DNA of 64,000 nt from Limibacillus halophilus. Lineage in GTDB: Bacteria > Pseudomonadota > Alphaproteobacteria > Kiloniellales > CECT-8803. Where the stretch lies: positions 1 to 64,000 of the forward strand of contig NZ_JACHXA010000002.1 of NCBI RefSeq assembly GCF_014191775.1, read 5' to 3'. The position numbers and the translations under genes were made by a program. A model generated the notes under the pieces. That model was not told where the DNA came from, did not search any database, and saw nothing but the letters and a program-made list of their open reading frames with translations. Every line of letters begins with the position of its first letter. Positions within the stretch are counted from its first letter, which is position 1. Below, one piece after another: positions 26,547 to 36,238 of the stretch.

Positions 26547-28574
26547 ATGTCCGAAGACGCGCTGGTCGTCTTTACCCCTTCGGGGCGTCGTGGTCATTTT
26601 CCTATCGGCACCCCGGTTCTGAAGGCAGCCCGCGCACTGGGCGTGGATATCGACTCGGTCTGTGGCGGACGCGGCATTTGCGGGCGTTGTCAGATTCAGG
26701 TTTCCGAAGGCTCCTTCTCGAAGCACGGCATCGTTAGCAGCGCAGAGAACCTGACTGCTTTCAACGAAGTGGAGGCCCGTTACAAGTCCAAGAAAAGCAT
26801 GCGCGACGAGCGCCGCCTCTCTTGTCAGGCCTTGCTCGAAGGCAACGTGGTCATCGATGTGCCCGCCGACAGCCAGGTTCATCGACAGGTCGTGCGCAAA
26901 CGCGCAGAAGTGCGTGACATCAAACTAGACCCGGCGATTCGGCTTCATTACGTCGAGGTCGAAGAGCCGGACATGCACAAACCCACCGGCGATCTTGAGC
27001 GCCTGCGCCGGGCGCTGGAGGACCAATGGGGCCTGAAGGAGCTGGAATGCGATCTGCGTATCCTGCAATCGCTCCAGAAATCGCTGCGCGACGGGAAATG
27101 GAAAGTGACGGTGGCGGTCCACCGCGCCCAGGTTATTACCGCGATTTGGCCCGGGTTCCACGACCGGGTCTTCGGACTTGCCGTTGATGTCGGTTCAACC
27201 ACGATCGCAGCACACCTTTGCAGCCTGCGCACTGGTGAGGTCGTCGCTTCTTCCGGCATCATGAACCCGCAGATTCGCTTTGGCGAAGACCTGATGAGCC
27301 GTGTCTCCTACGCGATGATGAACCCAGGCGGCGACAAGGAGATGACACAGGCGGTTCGCGATGGTCTGAACGTGCTGGTAGCCGAAGTCTGCAAAGAGGC
27401 GGATATCCTGCCATCGGAGATTCTCAATGCCGCCTTCGTCGGCAACCCCATCATGCATCACCTGTTGCTTGGTATCGACCCGACGGAACTGGGCGGCGCG
27501 CCCTTCGCTCTGACCCTGAACTCCGGCCTCACCATCTGGGCGACCGAGATGGGCCTGGAGATCAACGAGGATGCGCGTATCTATGTCCTTCCCTGCATCG
27601 CCGGACACGTAGGCGCCGATACCGCGGGTGTGATCCTTTCGGAAACCCCCTATCTGTCCGACGACATCGTGCTGGTTGTGGATGTCGGCACCAACGCGGA
27701 ATTAGTGCTCGGTAACAAAGACCGCTTGCTGGCGGCATCCTCGCCCACCGGCCCGGCTTTCGAAGGCGCGCAGATATCTTGCGGCCAGCGCGCCGCACCC
27801 GGTGCGATAGAGCGCCTGCGCATCGACCCAGATACCCTGGAGCCCCGGTACAAGGTGATCGGCTGCGATCTTTGGTCCAATGAAGACGGCTTTGATCAGG
27901 CGATCCGGAGAATCGGCGTGACCGGAATCTGTGGATCCGGCGTCATCGAGGCGCTGGGCGAAATGTTCCTTGCAGGCATTCTGGTGACCGACGGCACAAT
28001 CGACGGTGCAATGGCTGCGAAAAGCCCGCGCATTCAGGCCGACGGGCGCACTTTCTCCTACCTGATTCGAGAGGGCGAACCGGAAATTCGCATCACCCAG
28101 AATGATGTGCGGGCCATTCAGCTTGCCAAGGCTGCGCTCTACGCCGGTGCCAGATTGCTGATGGATCACCTGGAAATCGACACTGTGGACCGTATCGTTC
28201 TTGCCGGTGCTTTCGGCAGCCACATCGATGTCAAGTATGCCATGATCCTGGGCATGATTCCTGACTGCGATCTGTCAAAGGTTGCCTCCGCGGGCAACGC
28301 AGCGGGCACAGGCGCACGGATCGCGCTTCTGAATCAGAAGGCGCGCGACGAGATCGAGGATGTCGTTCGCCGAGTCGAGAAAATCGAGACCGCGGTCGAA
28401 CCCAAGTTCCAAGCGCATTTCATCGAAGCGATGGGGCTGCCGCATACGACGGCCCCCTATCCGATGCTTGCCGCGGCGGTCGCCCTTCCCGCTCCGAAGA
28501 AGGCAGGACCAGCCGGCGACAGCGCCTCGGAAGACCGGGCGGCCCGCCGCCGTCGGCGACGCAGCGAAGGATAA
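26547..28574 (+). CDS. RamA-like ASKHA-domain reductive activator of corrinoid proteins
   Basis: A 675-residue protein with an N-terminal plant-type [2Fe-2S] domain (Cys39, Cys45, Cys48, Cys93) followed by a long ASKHA/DUF4445 ATPase region (FGLAVDVGSTTIAAHL near 210). Members reactivate oxidised Co(II) corrinoids to Co(I) with ATP and a low-potential electron. An AGGAGGAG ribosome site precedes the start. It directly follows the methyl-THF methyltransferase gene and presumably services the corrinoid protein at 22707. Like its neighbour it ends in an arginine-rich tail (RAARRRRRRSEG). Confidence 0.88.
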   Translation: MSEDALVVFTPSGRRGHFPIGTPVLKAARALGVDIDSVCGGRGICGRCQIQVSEGSFSKHGIVSSAENLTAFNEVEARYKSKKSMRDERRLSCQALLEGNVVIDVPADSQVHRQVVRKRAEVRDIKLDPAIRLHYVEVEEPDMHKPTGDLERLRRALEDQWGLKELECDLRILQSLQKSLRDGKWKVTVAVHRAQVITAIWPGFHDRVFGLAVDVGSTTIAAHLCSLRTGEVVASSGIMNPQIRFGEDLMSRVSYAMMNPGGDKEMTQAVRDGLNVLVAEVCKEADILPSEILNAAFVGNPIMHHLLLGIDPTELGGAPFALTLNSGLTIWATEMGLEINEDARIYVLPCIAGHVGADTAGVILSETPYLSDDIVLVVDVGTNAELVLGNKDRLLAASSPTGPAFEGAQISCGQRAAPGAIERLRIDPDTLEPRYKVIGCDLWSNEDGFDQAIRRIGVTGICGSGVIEALGEMFLAGILVTDGTIDGAMAAKSPRIQADGRTFSYLIREGEPEIRITQNDVRAIQLAKAALYAGARLLMDHLEIDTVDRIVLAGAFGSHIDVKYAMILGMIPDCDLSKVASAGNAAGTGARIALLNQKARDEIEDVVRRVEKIETAVEPKFQAHFIEAMGLPHTTAPYPMLAAAVALPAPKKAGPAGDSASEDRAARRRRRRSEG

Positions 28575-28760
28575 CAGCGCACGTTCATTTACCCATTCCG
28601 GTTATAACCTCCGCCTGCATTGTTCGTGGCGCAATGCCGCTTGTCGAAACTAGTTATTGAATCAAACACGCGCGCCCATTAGGTAGATTTGCTCACAATG
28701 CGGTCGTACCAAGGAACGTCGGGTGCCGGAATGTTCGGCCGCAAGTCATCGGGAAGCCTT
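28575..28760. other. intergenic region upstream of metA
   Basis: This 186-nt stretch separates the reactivase gene from metA. Alphaproteobacterial metA genes often carry a SAM-II riboswitch, so I looked for its pseudoknot core and ribosome-site-containing tail and could not find a convincing match. No clear promoter or terminator is visible. Confidence 0.35.
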
Positions 28761-29684
28761 ATGCCGATCAAGATTCCAAACGAATTACCCGCCCGCGCGA
28801 TTCTGGAAAGCGAGGGCGTCCCCGTCATTCAGGAGAGCGATGCCATGCGGCAGGATATCCGTCCGCTGCGCGTGGCCTTGCTTAATCTGATGCCGGAGAA
28901 GATTCGTACGGAAACGCAACTCGCCCGGGTCCTCGGCTCCACCCCTCTACAGATCGAGATGACGCTTCTGCGCACCGGCAGCTACACCGGTCGCAACACG
29001 CCGATGGAGCATCTGCTGACGTTTTATCAGACTTGGGAAGACGTAAAGGAGCAAAAGTTCGACGCTCTCATCATCACCGGCGCGCCGGTCGAACAGATGC
29101 CCTTCGAGGATGTGGTCTATTGGAATGAGCTCCAGCAGATCTTCGACTGGGCGGACACCAACGTCTTTTCGAGCTTTTTCATCTGCTGGGGTGCTCAGGC
29201 GGCTCTCTACCATTATCACGGCGTGCCGAAGTACGACTTGGACGGCAAGATGTTCGGCGTCTTTCCCCACGCCGTGGACCAACATGCCTCGCCATTGGTT
29301 GCAGGTTTCGACGACATCTTCCACTGCCCCGTATCACGCTACACCGAGGTGCGACGGAAAGACGTAGAGCCGATACAGGGACTGGAGATTCTCGCGGATT
29401 CGGCGGATTCCGGTTTATGCCTGCTTGAAGAACGCGCAAAGCGCCGGGTCTTCATTTTCAATCATCTGGAGTATGACGGCGATACCTTGAAACGCGAGTT
29501 TCAGCGTGATCACGCCGCTGGCCTGGATACGGCCTTGCCACGCAACTATTTCCAAGGCGACGATCCTAGTCAGCCGCCCCGTGTTGCTTGGCGTGCTCAT
29601 CGGAATCTACTTTATGGCAACTGGATCAACGATCTTTACCAGCACGCCCCCTTCGATCTTCAGAAGATCGGAAAGACGCGTTAA
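28761..29684 (+). CDS. metA: homoserine O-acyltransferase (MetA family), predicted acetyl-CoA specific
   Basis: A 307-residue acyltransferase that activates homoserine in methionine synthesis. Catalytic residues are at the canonical numbers: Cys142 (FICWGAQ), His235 and Glu237 (FNHLEYDG). Position 111, in GAPVEQMPFE, is Glu. In this family Glu111 favours acetyl-CoA, while the E. coli succinyl enzyme has Gly. The product is therefore probably O-acetylhomoserine despite the usual succinyltransferase name. The start at 28761 (MPIKIPNELPARAIL) matches the family; the frame extends upstream to a TTG at 28689. Confidence 0.92.
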   Translation: MPIKIPNELPARAILESEGVPVIQESDAMRQDIRPLRVALLNLMPEKIRTETQLARVLGSTPLQIEMTLLRTGSYTGRNTPMEHLLTFYQTWEDVKEQKFDALIITGAPVEQMPFEDVVYWNELQQIFDWADTNVFSSFFICWGAQAALYHYHGVPKYDLDGKMFGVFPHAVDQHASPLVAGFDDIFHCPVSRYTEVRRKDVEPIQGLEILADSADSGLCLLEERAKRRVFIFNHLEYDGDTLKREFQRDHAAGLDTALPRNYFQGDDPSQPPRVAWRAHRNLLYGNWINDLYQHAPFDLQKIGKTR

Positions 29685-29731
29685 CTAAGAAAAGATCTGA
29701 GGTTTCTGTAGCAAAGAGCAATGAGGAAACC

Positions 29732-30295
29732 ATGACCGAGACCGTGACCTTTACCCGGATGGCCGATGGCACTGTTGAGGATTACGCTCTTCTGGTCCGA
29801 AATGCGGAAACACACGTCCGCGCGACGCTCGCAGACAACGTCTTGGGGTCTCTAAAGTTACTGCAAGGTCCCACGCTGGGGTACCGGATTGATCGCTTCG
29901 AGCATTCACTGCAAACAGCCACCCGCGCCATGAAGGAAGGTGCTGACGAGGAAACCGTTGTCTGCGCGCTGCTTCACGACGTTGGCGACAGCATAGCGCC
30001 CGAGAATCATTCCGCATTGGCCGCAGCAATTCTGCGACCTTATGTCAGCGAAAAAAACCACTGGATCATCCTGCACCACGGTGTATTCCAGGGTTATTAC
30101 TACTTCGATAAAATCGGCCAGGACCGGAATGCCAGAGACGCCTTTCGCGGTCATGTATATTTTGATGCTTGCGCGCATTTCTGCGAGGCCTGGGATCAAA
30201 CGTCATTCGACCCCGATTATCCCACCGAACCGCTATCGACATTCGAGCCGATGGTCCGCCGCCTCTTTGCGAAGAAGCCCACAGCTTTCGTATGA
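29732..30295 (+). CDS. HD-domain protein, possible di-iron oxygenase of the PhnZ/TmpB type
   Basis: A 187-residue HD-domain protein. His58 (RFEHSLQTA), the His82-Asp83 pair (LLHDVGD), His93, His110, His115/116 and Asp155 are candidates for one or two metal sites. Both small HD hydrolases and the oxygenases PhnZ and TmpB (about 190 residues) have this general layout. TmpB yields glycine betaine from a trimethylammonio-phosphonate, which would suit the betaine and sarcosine genes next door, but no TmpA-like gene is seen. The ATG at 29732 has GAGGAA 5 nt before it. The exact reaction is unknown. Confidence 0.7.
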   Translation: MTETVTFTRMADGTVEDYALLVRNAETHVRATLADNVLGSLKLLQGPTLGYRIDRFEHSLQTATRAMKEGADEETVVCALLHDVGDSIAPENHSALAAAILRPYVSEKNHWIILHHGVFQGYYYFDKIGQDRNARDAFRGHVYFDACAHFCEAWDQTSFDPDYPTEPLSTFEPMVRRLFAKKPTAFV

Positions 30296-30358
30296 CGGCG
30301 AGGCCGCCCTCGCACGCCTAAATCATTATCTGATCTGCTCCTGCGGCAGGGTTCCTTG

Positions 30359-31396
30359 TTAAGCCCCGGGCCGTTGCGATGACGCAGGGAGTTCGTCGTA
30401 GTCCTCGTCGTCAGACACACCACCCTCGTGCAGGGGAACCCCACGCTCCTTGCGCGGCGTATGACCAAAGTAGTCGCGGTAACACTTGGAGAAATGTGAA
30501 GCAGAAACGAACCCGCAGGCCAGGGCCACGTCGATCACGGACATGTTGGTCTGCAACAACAAGAGGCGCGCCTTGTTAAGACGTAGCTCCAGGTAGTAAC
30601 GCGCCGGCGAGCGGGTCAGGTATTTGCGAAACAGTCGTTCCAACTGCCGTGTGGAAAGTCCCGCCTCGCGCGCCAGTTCTGCCCGCGACAGAGGCTCTTC
30701 CAGGTTTTCCTCCATGAATTGGATTACCTTCAACAGCTTGGGATGGCGCACACCCAGGCGCGCCGGCAAGCCCATGCGCTGGTGATCGTGGCGGTCCCGG
30801 ATGCGTTCGTGCATGAACTGGTCGGCCACCTTGGCCGCTAGTTCGTGGCCGTGCTGCATGGCGATCACGTTCAGCATGAGATCGATGGCCGCAGTACCCC
30901 CAGCGCAGGTGAAACGGCTACGATCGATCTCGAATAACTCGGCAGTGACATCGATCTCCGGGAAGTCCTCGGCAAAAGCCGGGAGGTTCTCCCAGTGTAT
31001 CGTGCAACGATGGCCGTCCAGGAGTCCGGCACTGGCCAATACGTGCGCCCCGGTGCAGAGCGAACCGATGTCGACACCCTTGCGGTCGATCTTGCGCAAC
31101 CAGGCAAACAAGGGTTTGACGATGACCTTCTGCACGTCGATTCCACTGCAGACAATGACCGTGCCAAAGCCGGTTGCCGCCTCCAAGTCGCCTTCCGGCG
31201 TGAGGGCAATGCCGTTAGAAGCCGCAACCGGCTTGCCATCCGGCGAGAAGAGATGCCAACTGTACAGCGCTTGACCGCTCAAGCGATTGGCAACGCGTAA
31301 CGGCTCGATAGCCGAGGTAAAAGCAATCATTGAAAAACGCGGCAGCATCACAAACGCGATGCGTTGAGGAGTCTCCCTGGGGGTCGCACCAAACAT
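30359..31396 (-). CDS. GlxA family AraC-type regulator, GbdR-like
   Basis: A 345-residue regulator with an N-terminal DJ-1/PfpI-like sensor (IAFVMLPRFSMIAFTSAIEP) and C-terminal double AraC helix-turn-helix (VALACGFVSASHFSKCYRDY). It is divergent from soxBDAG, which is where GbdR-type activators of glycine betaine and sarcosine catabolism are expected. The open frame reaches 31483, but a good -10 (TATAAT) lies at 31445-31450, so the ATG at 31396 is the likely start. It is closely similar in plan to the regulator at 11507, suggesting paralogues with related ligands. Confidence 0.88.
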   Translation of the reverse strand: MFGATPRETPQRIAFVMLPRFSMIAFTSAIEPLRVANRLSGQALYSWHLFSPDGKPVAASNGIALTPEGDLEAATGFGTVIVCSGIDVQKVIVKPLFAWLRKIDRKGVDIGSLCTGAHVLASAGLLDGHRCTIHWENLPAFAEDFPEIDVTAELFEIDRSRFTCAGGTAAIDLMLNVIAMQHGHELAAKVADQFMHERIRDRHDHQRMGLPARLGVRHPKLLKVIQFMEENLEEPLSRAELAREAGLSTRQLERLFRKYLTRSPARYYLELRLNKARLLLLQTNMSVIDVALACGFVSASHFSKCYRDYFGHTPRKERGVPLHEGGVSDDEDYDELPASSQRPGA

Positions 31397-31444
31397 TCCT
31401 TTAAACGACTCCTTCTGGTCGCTTTCCAACGGATACGTTACACA

Positions 31445-31450
31445 ATTATA
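31445..31450 (-). promoter_or_regulatory. -10 element for the GbdR-like regulator
   Basis: A perfect TATAAT on the minus strand, 49 nt before the chosen ATG at 31396. The -35 is weak (T-rich), as is common for an activator-dependent or autoregulated promoter. It excludes the upstream start at 31483. Confidence 0.45.
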
Positions 31451-31552
31451 GCCATGTCGCGATCTGAAAAATATCCGACGCAAGCCCGAAAGCTATTGTT
31501 GTGAATAACCGCAGATTGCACGTGAGTTCGAGATAGAGAGATGCGAAGGGCG

Positions 31553-31581
31553 TTGTCAAACAGACTGAGCCTTTCCATTAT
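31553..31581 (+). promoter_or_regulatory. candidate promoter for soxBDAG
   Basis: -35 TTGTCA (31553-31558) and CATTAT (31576-31581) are separated by 17 nt, 65 nt before the soxB start. Moderately weak match; consistent with activation by the divergent GlxA-type regulator. Confidence 0.35.
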
Positions 31582-31645
31582 CGATAAATCGTCGCAGCCC
31601 CACCGGTTTCGCTATCGTTGCCGTCCCCAGGAAAGGTCAGGCCCC

Positions 31646-32899
31646 ATGAAAGCCCGCTATTCGATCGTAAGCCTGATACGCAACGCTCTCAATTATCATG
31701 AGGGATGGCCGGAAGCCTGGCGCAGTCCGGAACCAAAGGCGGAGTACGATGTCATTATCGTCGGCGGCGGCGGGCATGGCTTGGCGACGGCCTATTATCT
31801 AGCCAAGGAACATGGCATCACCAACGTCGCGGTGATCGAGCGCGGCTGGATCGGCGGAGGCAATACGGGGCGTAATACCACAATCGTGCGCTCCAACTAT
31901 CTGTGGGACGAGAGCGCCGGACTTTATGAGCATGCGCTCAAGCTCTGGGAAGGATTGAGCCAGGATCTCAACTACAACGTCATGTTCAGTCAGCGCGGCG
32001 TGATGAATCTGGCGCACAGCCAGCACGATCTGCGTGAATTGCAACGACGCATCTACGCCAACTATCTGAATGGCGTCGATTCTGAATTCCTGACGCCGGA
32101 ACAGGTTAAGGAATTTTGCCCAATCATCGACCTTCGCGGCAACGGACGTTACCCGGTCCTGGGCGCAAGTCTGCAGCGACGTGGCGGTACAGCACGCCAT
32201 GACGCCGTTGCCTGGGGCTATGCGCGCGGCGCGGATGCGCTGGGCGTCGATATCATTCAGGAATGCCCCGTGAACGGCTTCGTGATCGACAAGGGCCGCA
32301 TTACCGGCGTCGAGACCGCAAAGGGCACCATCAAGGCAAAGAAGGTCGGCGTTGTCGTTGCGGGTCACTGCAGCGTCATGGCCGACATGGCCGGGTTCCG
32401 TTTGCCTGTTGAATCGCGCCCCCTGCAGGCGCTGGTCAGCGAACCGGTGAAGCCCATCATCGATTGCGTCGTCATGTCCAATGCCGTTCATGCTTATGTC
32501 AGTCAGTCGGACAAGGGAGAGCTGGTAATCGGCGCCGGCGTGGACCGCTACAATGGCTACGGTCAACGCGGCAGCCTTCCGGTTACCGAAGAAACCCTCG
32601 GGGCAATCTGTGAGCTTTTCCCCATGTTCCGCCGGATGCGCATGCTGCGTACCTGGGGCGGCATTGTGGATACTTGCCCAGACGCCAGTCCAATCATCTC
32701 GAAAACGCCCGTTGAGGGGCTGTTCTTCAACTGTGGTTGGGGAACGGGCGGCTTCAAGGCCACACCCGGCTCAGGCCATGTCTTTGCCCACACGATCGCC
32801 AAGAACGAACCACACCCACTGGCAGCGCCTTTCCGGCTCGACCGTTTCGTGACCGGCTTCCTCATCGACGAACACGGCGCAGCGGCCGTGGCGCACTGA
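31646..32899 (+). CDS. soxB: sarcosine oxidase, beta subunit
   Basis: A 417-residue FAD/FMN subunit of heterotetrameric sarcosine oxidase, which demethylates sarcosine to glycine. The ADP-binding loop is [15 protein letters not shown] near residue 40. His185 in [14 protein letters not shown] matches the histidine that binds FMN covalently in characterised enzymes. The ATG at 31646 gives the normal family length and N-terminus; earlier in-frame codons lie within the promoter region. First gene of the soxBDAG operon. Confidence 0.95.
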   Translation: MKARYSIVSLIRNALNYHEGWPEAWRSPEPKAEYDVIIVGGGGHGLATAYYLAKEHGITNVAVIERGWIGGGNTGRNTTIVRSNYLWDESAGLYEHALKLWEGLSQDLNYNVMFSQRGVMNLAHSQHDLRELQRRIYANYLNGVDSEFLTPEQVKEFCPIIDLRGNGRYPVLGASLQRRGGTARHDAVAWGYARGADALGVDIIQECPVNGFVIDKGRITGVETAKGTIKAKKVGVVVAGHCSVMADMAGFRLPVESRPLQALVSEPVKPIIDCVVMSNAVHAYVSQSDKGELVIGAGVDRYNGYGQRGSLPVTEETLGAICELFPMFRRMRMLRTWGGIVDTCPDASPIISKTPVEGLFFNCGWGTGGFKATPGSGHVFAHTIAKNEPHPLAAPFRLDRFVTGFLIDEHGAAAVAH

Positions 32900-32916
32900 C
32901 CCGAAGGAACGACCTC

Positions 32917-33213
32917 ATGTTGTTGTTAGATTGCCCACACTGCGGTCCGCGCGAAGAAACGGAATTCACTTACGGCGGTGAGGCCCATCTGGCGCGCCCG
33001 AAAGACCCGGCATCGATGACCGACGAAGAATGGGCCGGGTTCGTCTACTGGCGCAAGAATACCAAGGGCGTTTTCCTGGAGCGCTGGAACCATGCGCACG
33101 GCTGTCGTCGCTGGTTCAACGTTGCCCGCGACACGGTTAGCTACCAAGTCTTGGCTGTCTATCCCATGGGGTCGAAGCCACCCAAGAAGCTAGCGCTCAC
33201 GAAGTACGTCTGA
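32917..33213 (+). CDS. soxD: sarcosine oxidase, delta subunit
   Basis: A 98-residue zinc-binding subunit. Cys6, Cys9, His59 and Cys63 are in the positions of the zinc ligands of this family. WAGFVYWRKNTKG is conserved in it. It starts 17 nt after soxB and ends 16 nt before soxA. Confidence 0.95.
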   Translation: MLLLDCPHCGPREETEFTYGGEAHLARPKDPASMTDEEWAGFVYWRKNTKGVFLERWNHAHGCRRWFNVARDTVSYQVLAVYPMGSKPPKKLALTKYV

Positions 33214-33229
33214 GAAGGAAGGACCGAAG

Positions 33230-36200
33230 ATGACCGATTATCGCCTTCGCCAAGGCGGGCGCATCGACCGCTCGAAGTCGCTGTCCTTCACATTCGACGG
33301 CCAGCGCTATGCCGGATATGCAGGTGATACGCTGGCATCGGCTCTGTTGGCCAATGGTGTCCACTTTGTCGGGCGGAGCTTCAAGTATCATCGCCCCAGG
33401 GGTATCGTGGCCGCCGGCGCCGAGGAGCCAAATGCTCTGATCCAGCTTGGACATGGCGCACGCACGGAGCCAAACCTGCGGGCCACTCAGATCGAACTGT
33501 TCGACGGCCTCCGGGCCGAATCGCAGAACCGCTGGCCCAGCCTTAGCTTTGACGTCGGCGCCCTCAACAATGCGCTTTCGAAGTTTTTCCCCGCGGGGTT
33601 CTACTACAAGACCTTCATGTGGCCCGCTGCCTTGTGGATGAAATACGAGTACGTCATCCGCCACGCCGCCGGTCTTGGCAAATCGCCAACCGAGCGCGAT
33701 CCGGACACCTATGACAAGACCAACGCCCATTGCGATGTCTTGATCGTCGGTGCGGGGCCCTCGGGCCTTGCCGCGGCGCTGGCTGCCGCGAAAACTGGCG
33801 CGCGGGTTATTCTTTGCGACGAGCAGGCCGAGATGGGCGGCAGCCTGCTAAATCGCCACGCCGAGATCGATGGCAAACCGGGTGTCGACTGGGCCGCCGA
33901 TTCCCTGAAAACGCTGGCACAGTATCCGAACTTGCGCCTGCTGCCGCGTACAACCGCATTTGCCTACTGGGACCATAACTTTGTCAGTCTCTGTGAAAAA
34001 GTTACTGATCACCTGGCGGACAAGCCCAAACACCTGCCTCGGCAACGCTTGTGGAAAGTTCGCGCCAAGCAGGTTGTTCTGGCAACTGGGGCACTTGAGC
34101 GCCCTCTGGTTTTCCAAGACAACGACCGCCCCGGCATCATGCTGGCGGGCGCCGCACAAACCTACCTGAACCGCTATGCGGTTAAGCCAGGCAATCGCGG
34201 TATCGTCTTCACCAACAATGACGGCGGCTACGAGGCTGCCATAGATCTCGCGGATGCAGGTGTCGCCATCACCGTTCTCGACTCCCGTGACATGCCGGAA
34301 GGTGCCAACTATCACGCCGCAAAGACAGCCGGGCTGGATATCCGTGCCGGCAAGGTCATCGTCGGCACGAAGGGCAGCAAGCGTGTCGAAAAAGCGTTGA
34401 TCGCGGATTTGGGAAGCGGTGGCGACAGGGCGCTTGGTCAGGTCGAAGAGCTTGACGTTGACTTCATAGCCTCCTCCGGCGGTTGGAATCCCACCGTCCA
34501 TCTTTTCTGCCAATCCAAGGGAAAGCTCGAATGGCGTGACGACATCGCATCCTTCGTACCCGGCGAACCGATGCAAAAGGCACAAGCCTCGGTCGGTGCA
34601 GCCAACGGCGCGTTTGGCCTGAAGGATGCACTCGCGGAGGGTTTTGCAGCAGGCGCCAAGCTAGCCGCCGCCAGCGGCCTTGGGAAAGCCGCAAAACCTA
34701 CCAAAGCACCCGATGCACCCAACGGCAACCATTTGCCGCTGCAACCGTTGTGGCTGGTTCCCTCGACCGAACCGTTGGGGCGCAAGGGCAAGCACTTCAC
34801 CGATTTCCAGAATGATGTGACCGCTGCAGACCTTAAGCTGGCGCTGCGGGAGGGATATCGTTCCGTGGAACACGTCAAACGTTACACGACGACTGGTATG
34901 GCCACCGACCAGGGCAAGATCGGCAACGTGAACGCATTGGGCATCGTCGCCGACGTGCAAGGCAAGACGATCCCCGAGATCGGAGTGACTACCTTCCGCC
35001 CGCCTTACACACCAACCACCTTTGGTATTTTCATGGGTCGCGATGCGGACGACCTGCTCGATCCGGCCCGTACCACTCCTATGCATAGCTGGCATCAGCG
35101 CGCGGGCGCTCAGTTCGAGGACGTCGGACAGTGGAAGCGGGCCTGGTACTATCCGAAGGACGGTGAAGATCTGCATGCCGCCGTTAACCGCGAGGTTGCC
35201 GCGGTGCGCCGCTCGCTCGGTGTCCTGGACGCATCGACACTCGGCAAGATCGATATCCAGGGACCTGACGCTGCCGAGTTTCTGAACCGCATCTATACCA
35301 ACGCTTGGAAGAAACTCGATATTGGCAAGGCCCGCTACGGGCTGATGCTGAAGGAAGACGGCATGGTGATGGACGATGGCGTCACCACCCGTATCGGCGA
35401 AAACCGTTTCCTGATGACGACAACCTCGGGCAATGCACCGCAGGTGATGGCCCATCTGGAGGATTACCTGCAAACCGAATGGACGGACCTCAAGGTCTAC
35501 CTGACATCGGTGACGGAGCAATGGGCTACCATCTCTGTAGCAGGCCCCAATGCCCGCAAGCTCATGGCCGAGTTGACGAGCGACATCGGGCTATCTCCCA
35601 ACGCCCTGCCCTTCATGGGTTATACAGAGGGTACCGTGGCAGGCGTTCCGGCCCGTGTGTTCCGGATCTCATTCACCGGCGAATTATCGTTCGAGATCAA
35701 CGTCCCGGCATCCTACGGCCTAGCCGTATGGCAGGCGGTAATGACCGCCGGGGAGAAATACGACATCACACCCTACGGCACCGAGGCCATGCACGTCTTG
35801 CGTGCCGAGAAAGGCTACATCATCGTTGGCCAGGAAACTGATGGGTCGGTAAACCCGCACGACCTCGGCATGGATTGGGTGGTGGCCAAGAATAAGGAGT
35901 TCGTGGGCAAGCGTTCCCTCACCCGCGCAGACATGTCCAAACCCAACCGCAAGCAGCTGGTCGGCATTCTGACTGATGACCCAAAAACCGTGCTGCCTGA
36001 AGGCTCCCAAATTGTTGAAGAGCTCCTGGACAAACCACCGATGACCATGGTCGGGCACGTGACTTCCAGCTATTGGAGCCCGAATCTTGGGCATTCGATC
36101 GCCCTGGCAATGGTCAAGGGCGGCCTGGCTAAGAAGGGGAAGAAAATTTACGTACCCCTACTCGACGGCCGTGTCGTCAGCGCCACCATCACCGATACCG

Positions 36201-36238
36201 TATTCTTCGACCCGGAAGGAGAACGTCTCCGTGCCTGA
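33230..36238 (+). CDS. soxA: sarcosine oxidase, alpha subunit
   Basis: A 1002-residue subunit. An N-terminal ferredoxin-like/NAD-binding region (DVLIVGAGPSGLAAALAAAK near residue 170) is followed by a C-terminal folate-binding GcvT-like half (about 610-1000) that captures the methyl group as 5,10-methylene-THF. An AAGGA ribosome site precedes the ATG. Its end overlaps the soxG start. Confidence 0.96.
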   Translation: MTDYRLRQGGRIDRSKSLSFTFDGQRYAGYAGDTLASALLANGVHFVGRSFKYHRPRGIVAAGAEEPNALIQLGHGARTEPNLRATQIELFDGLRAESQNRWPSLSFDVGALNNALSKFFPAGFYYKTFMWPAALWMKYEYVIRHAAGLGKSPTERDPDTYDKTNAHCDVLIVGAGPSGLAAALAAAKTGARVILCDEQAEMGGSLLNRHAEIDGKPGVDWAADSLKTLAQYPNLRLLPRTTAFAYWDHNFVSLCEKVTDHLADKPKHLPRQRLWKVRAKQVVLATGALERPLVFQDNDRPGIMLAGAAQTYLNRYAVKPGNRGIVFTNNDGGYEAAIDLADAGVAITVLDSRDMPEGANYHAAKTAGLDIRAGKVIVGTKGSKRVEKALIADLGSGGDRALGQVEELDVDFIASSGGWNPTVHLFCQSKGKLEWRDDIASFVPGEPMQKAQASVGAANGAFGLKDALAEGFAAGAKLAAASGLGKAAKPTKAPDAPNGNHLPLQPLWLVPSTEPLGRKGKHFTDFQNDVTAADLKLALREGYRSVEHVKRYTTTGMATDQGKIGNVNALGIVADVQGKTIPEIGVTTFRPPYTPTTFGIFMGRDADDLLDPARTTPMHSWHQRAGAQFEDVGQWKRAWYYPKDGEDLHAAVNREVAAVRRSLGVLDASTLGKIDIQGPDAAEFLNRIYTNAWKKLDIGKARYGLMLKEDGMVMDDGVTTRIGENRFLMTTTSGNAPQVMAHLEDYLQTEWTDLKVYLTSVTEQWATISVAGPNARKLMAELTSDIGLSPNALPFMGYTEGTVAGVPARVFRISFTGELSFEINVPASYGLAVWQAVMTAGEKYDITPYGTEAMHVLRAEKGYIIVGQETDGSVNPHDLGMDWVVAKNKEFVGKRSLTRADMSKPNRKQLVGILTDDPKTVLPEGSQIVEELLDKPPMTMVGHVTSSYWSPNLGHSIALAMVKGGLAKKGKKIYVPLLDGRVVSATITDTVFFDPEGERLRA

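Noticed and set aside
28575-28760. possible SAM-II riboswitch before metA
   Set aside because: The family is common upstream of alphaproteobacterial metA, but I could not match the conserved pseudoknot and its AAAAAGG-like end. A covariance-model scan (Infernal, RF00521) would decide.
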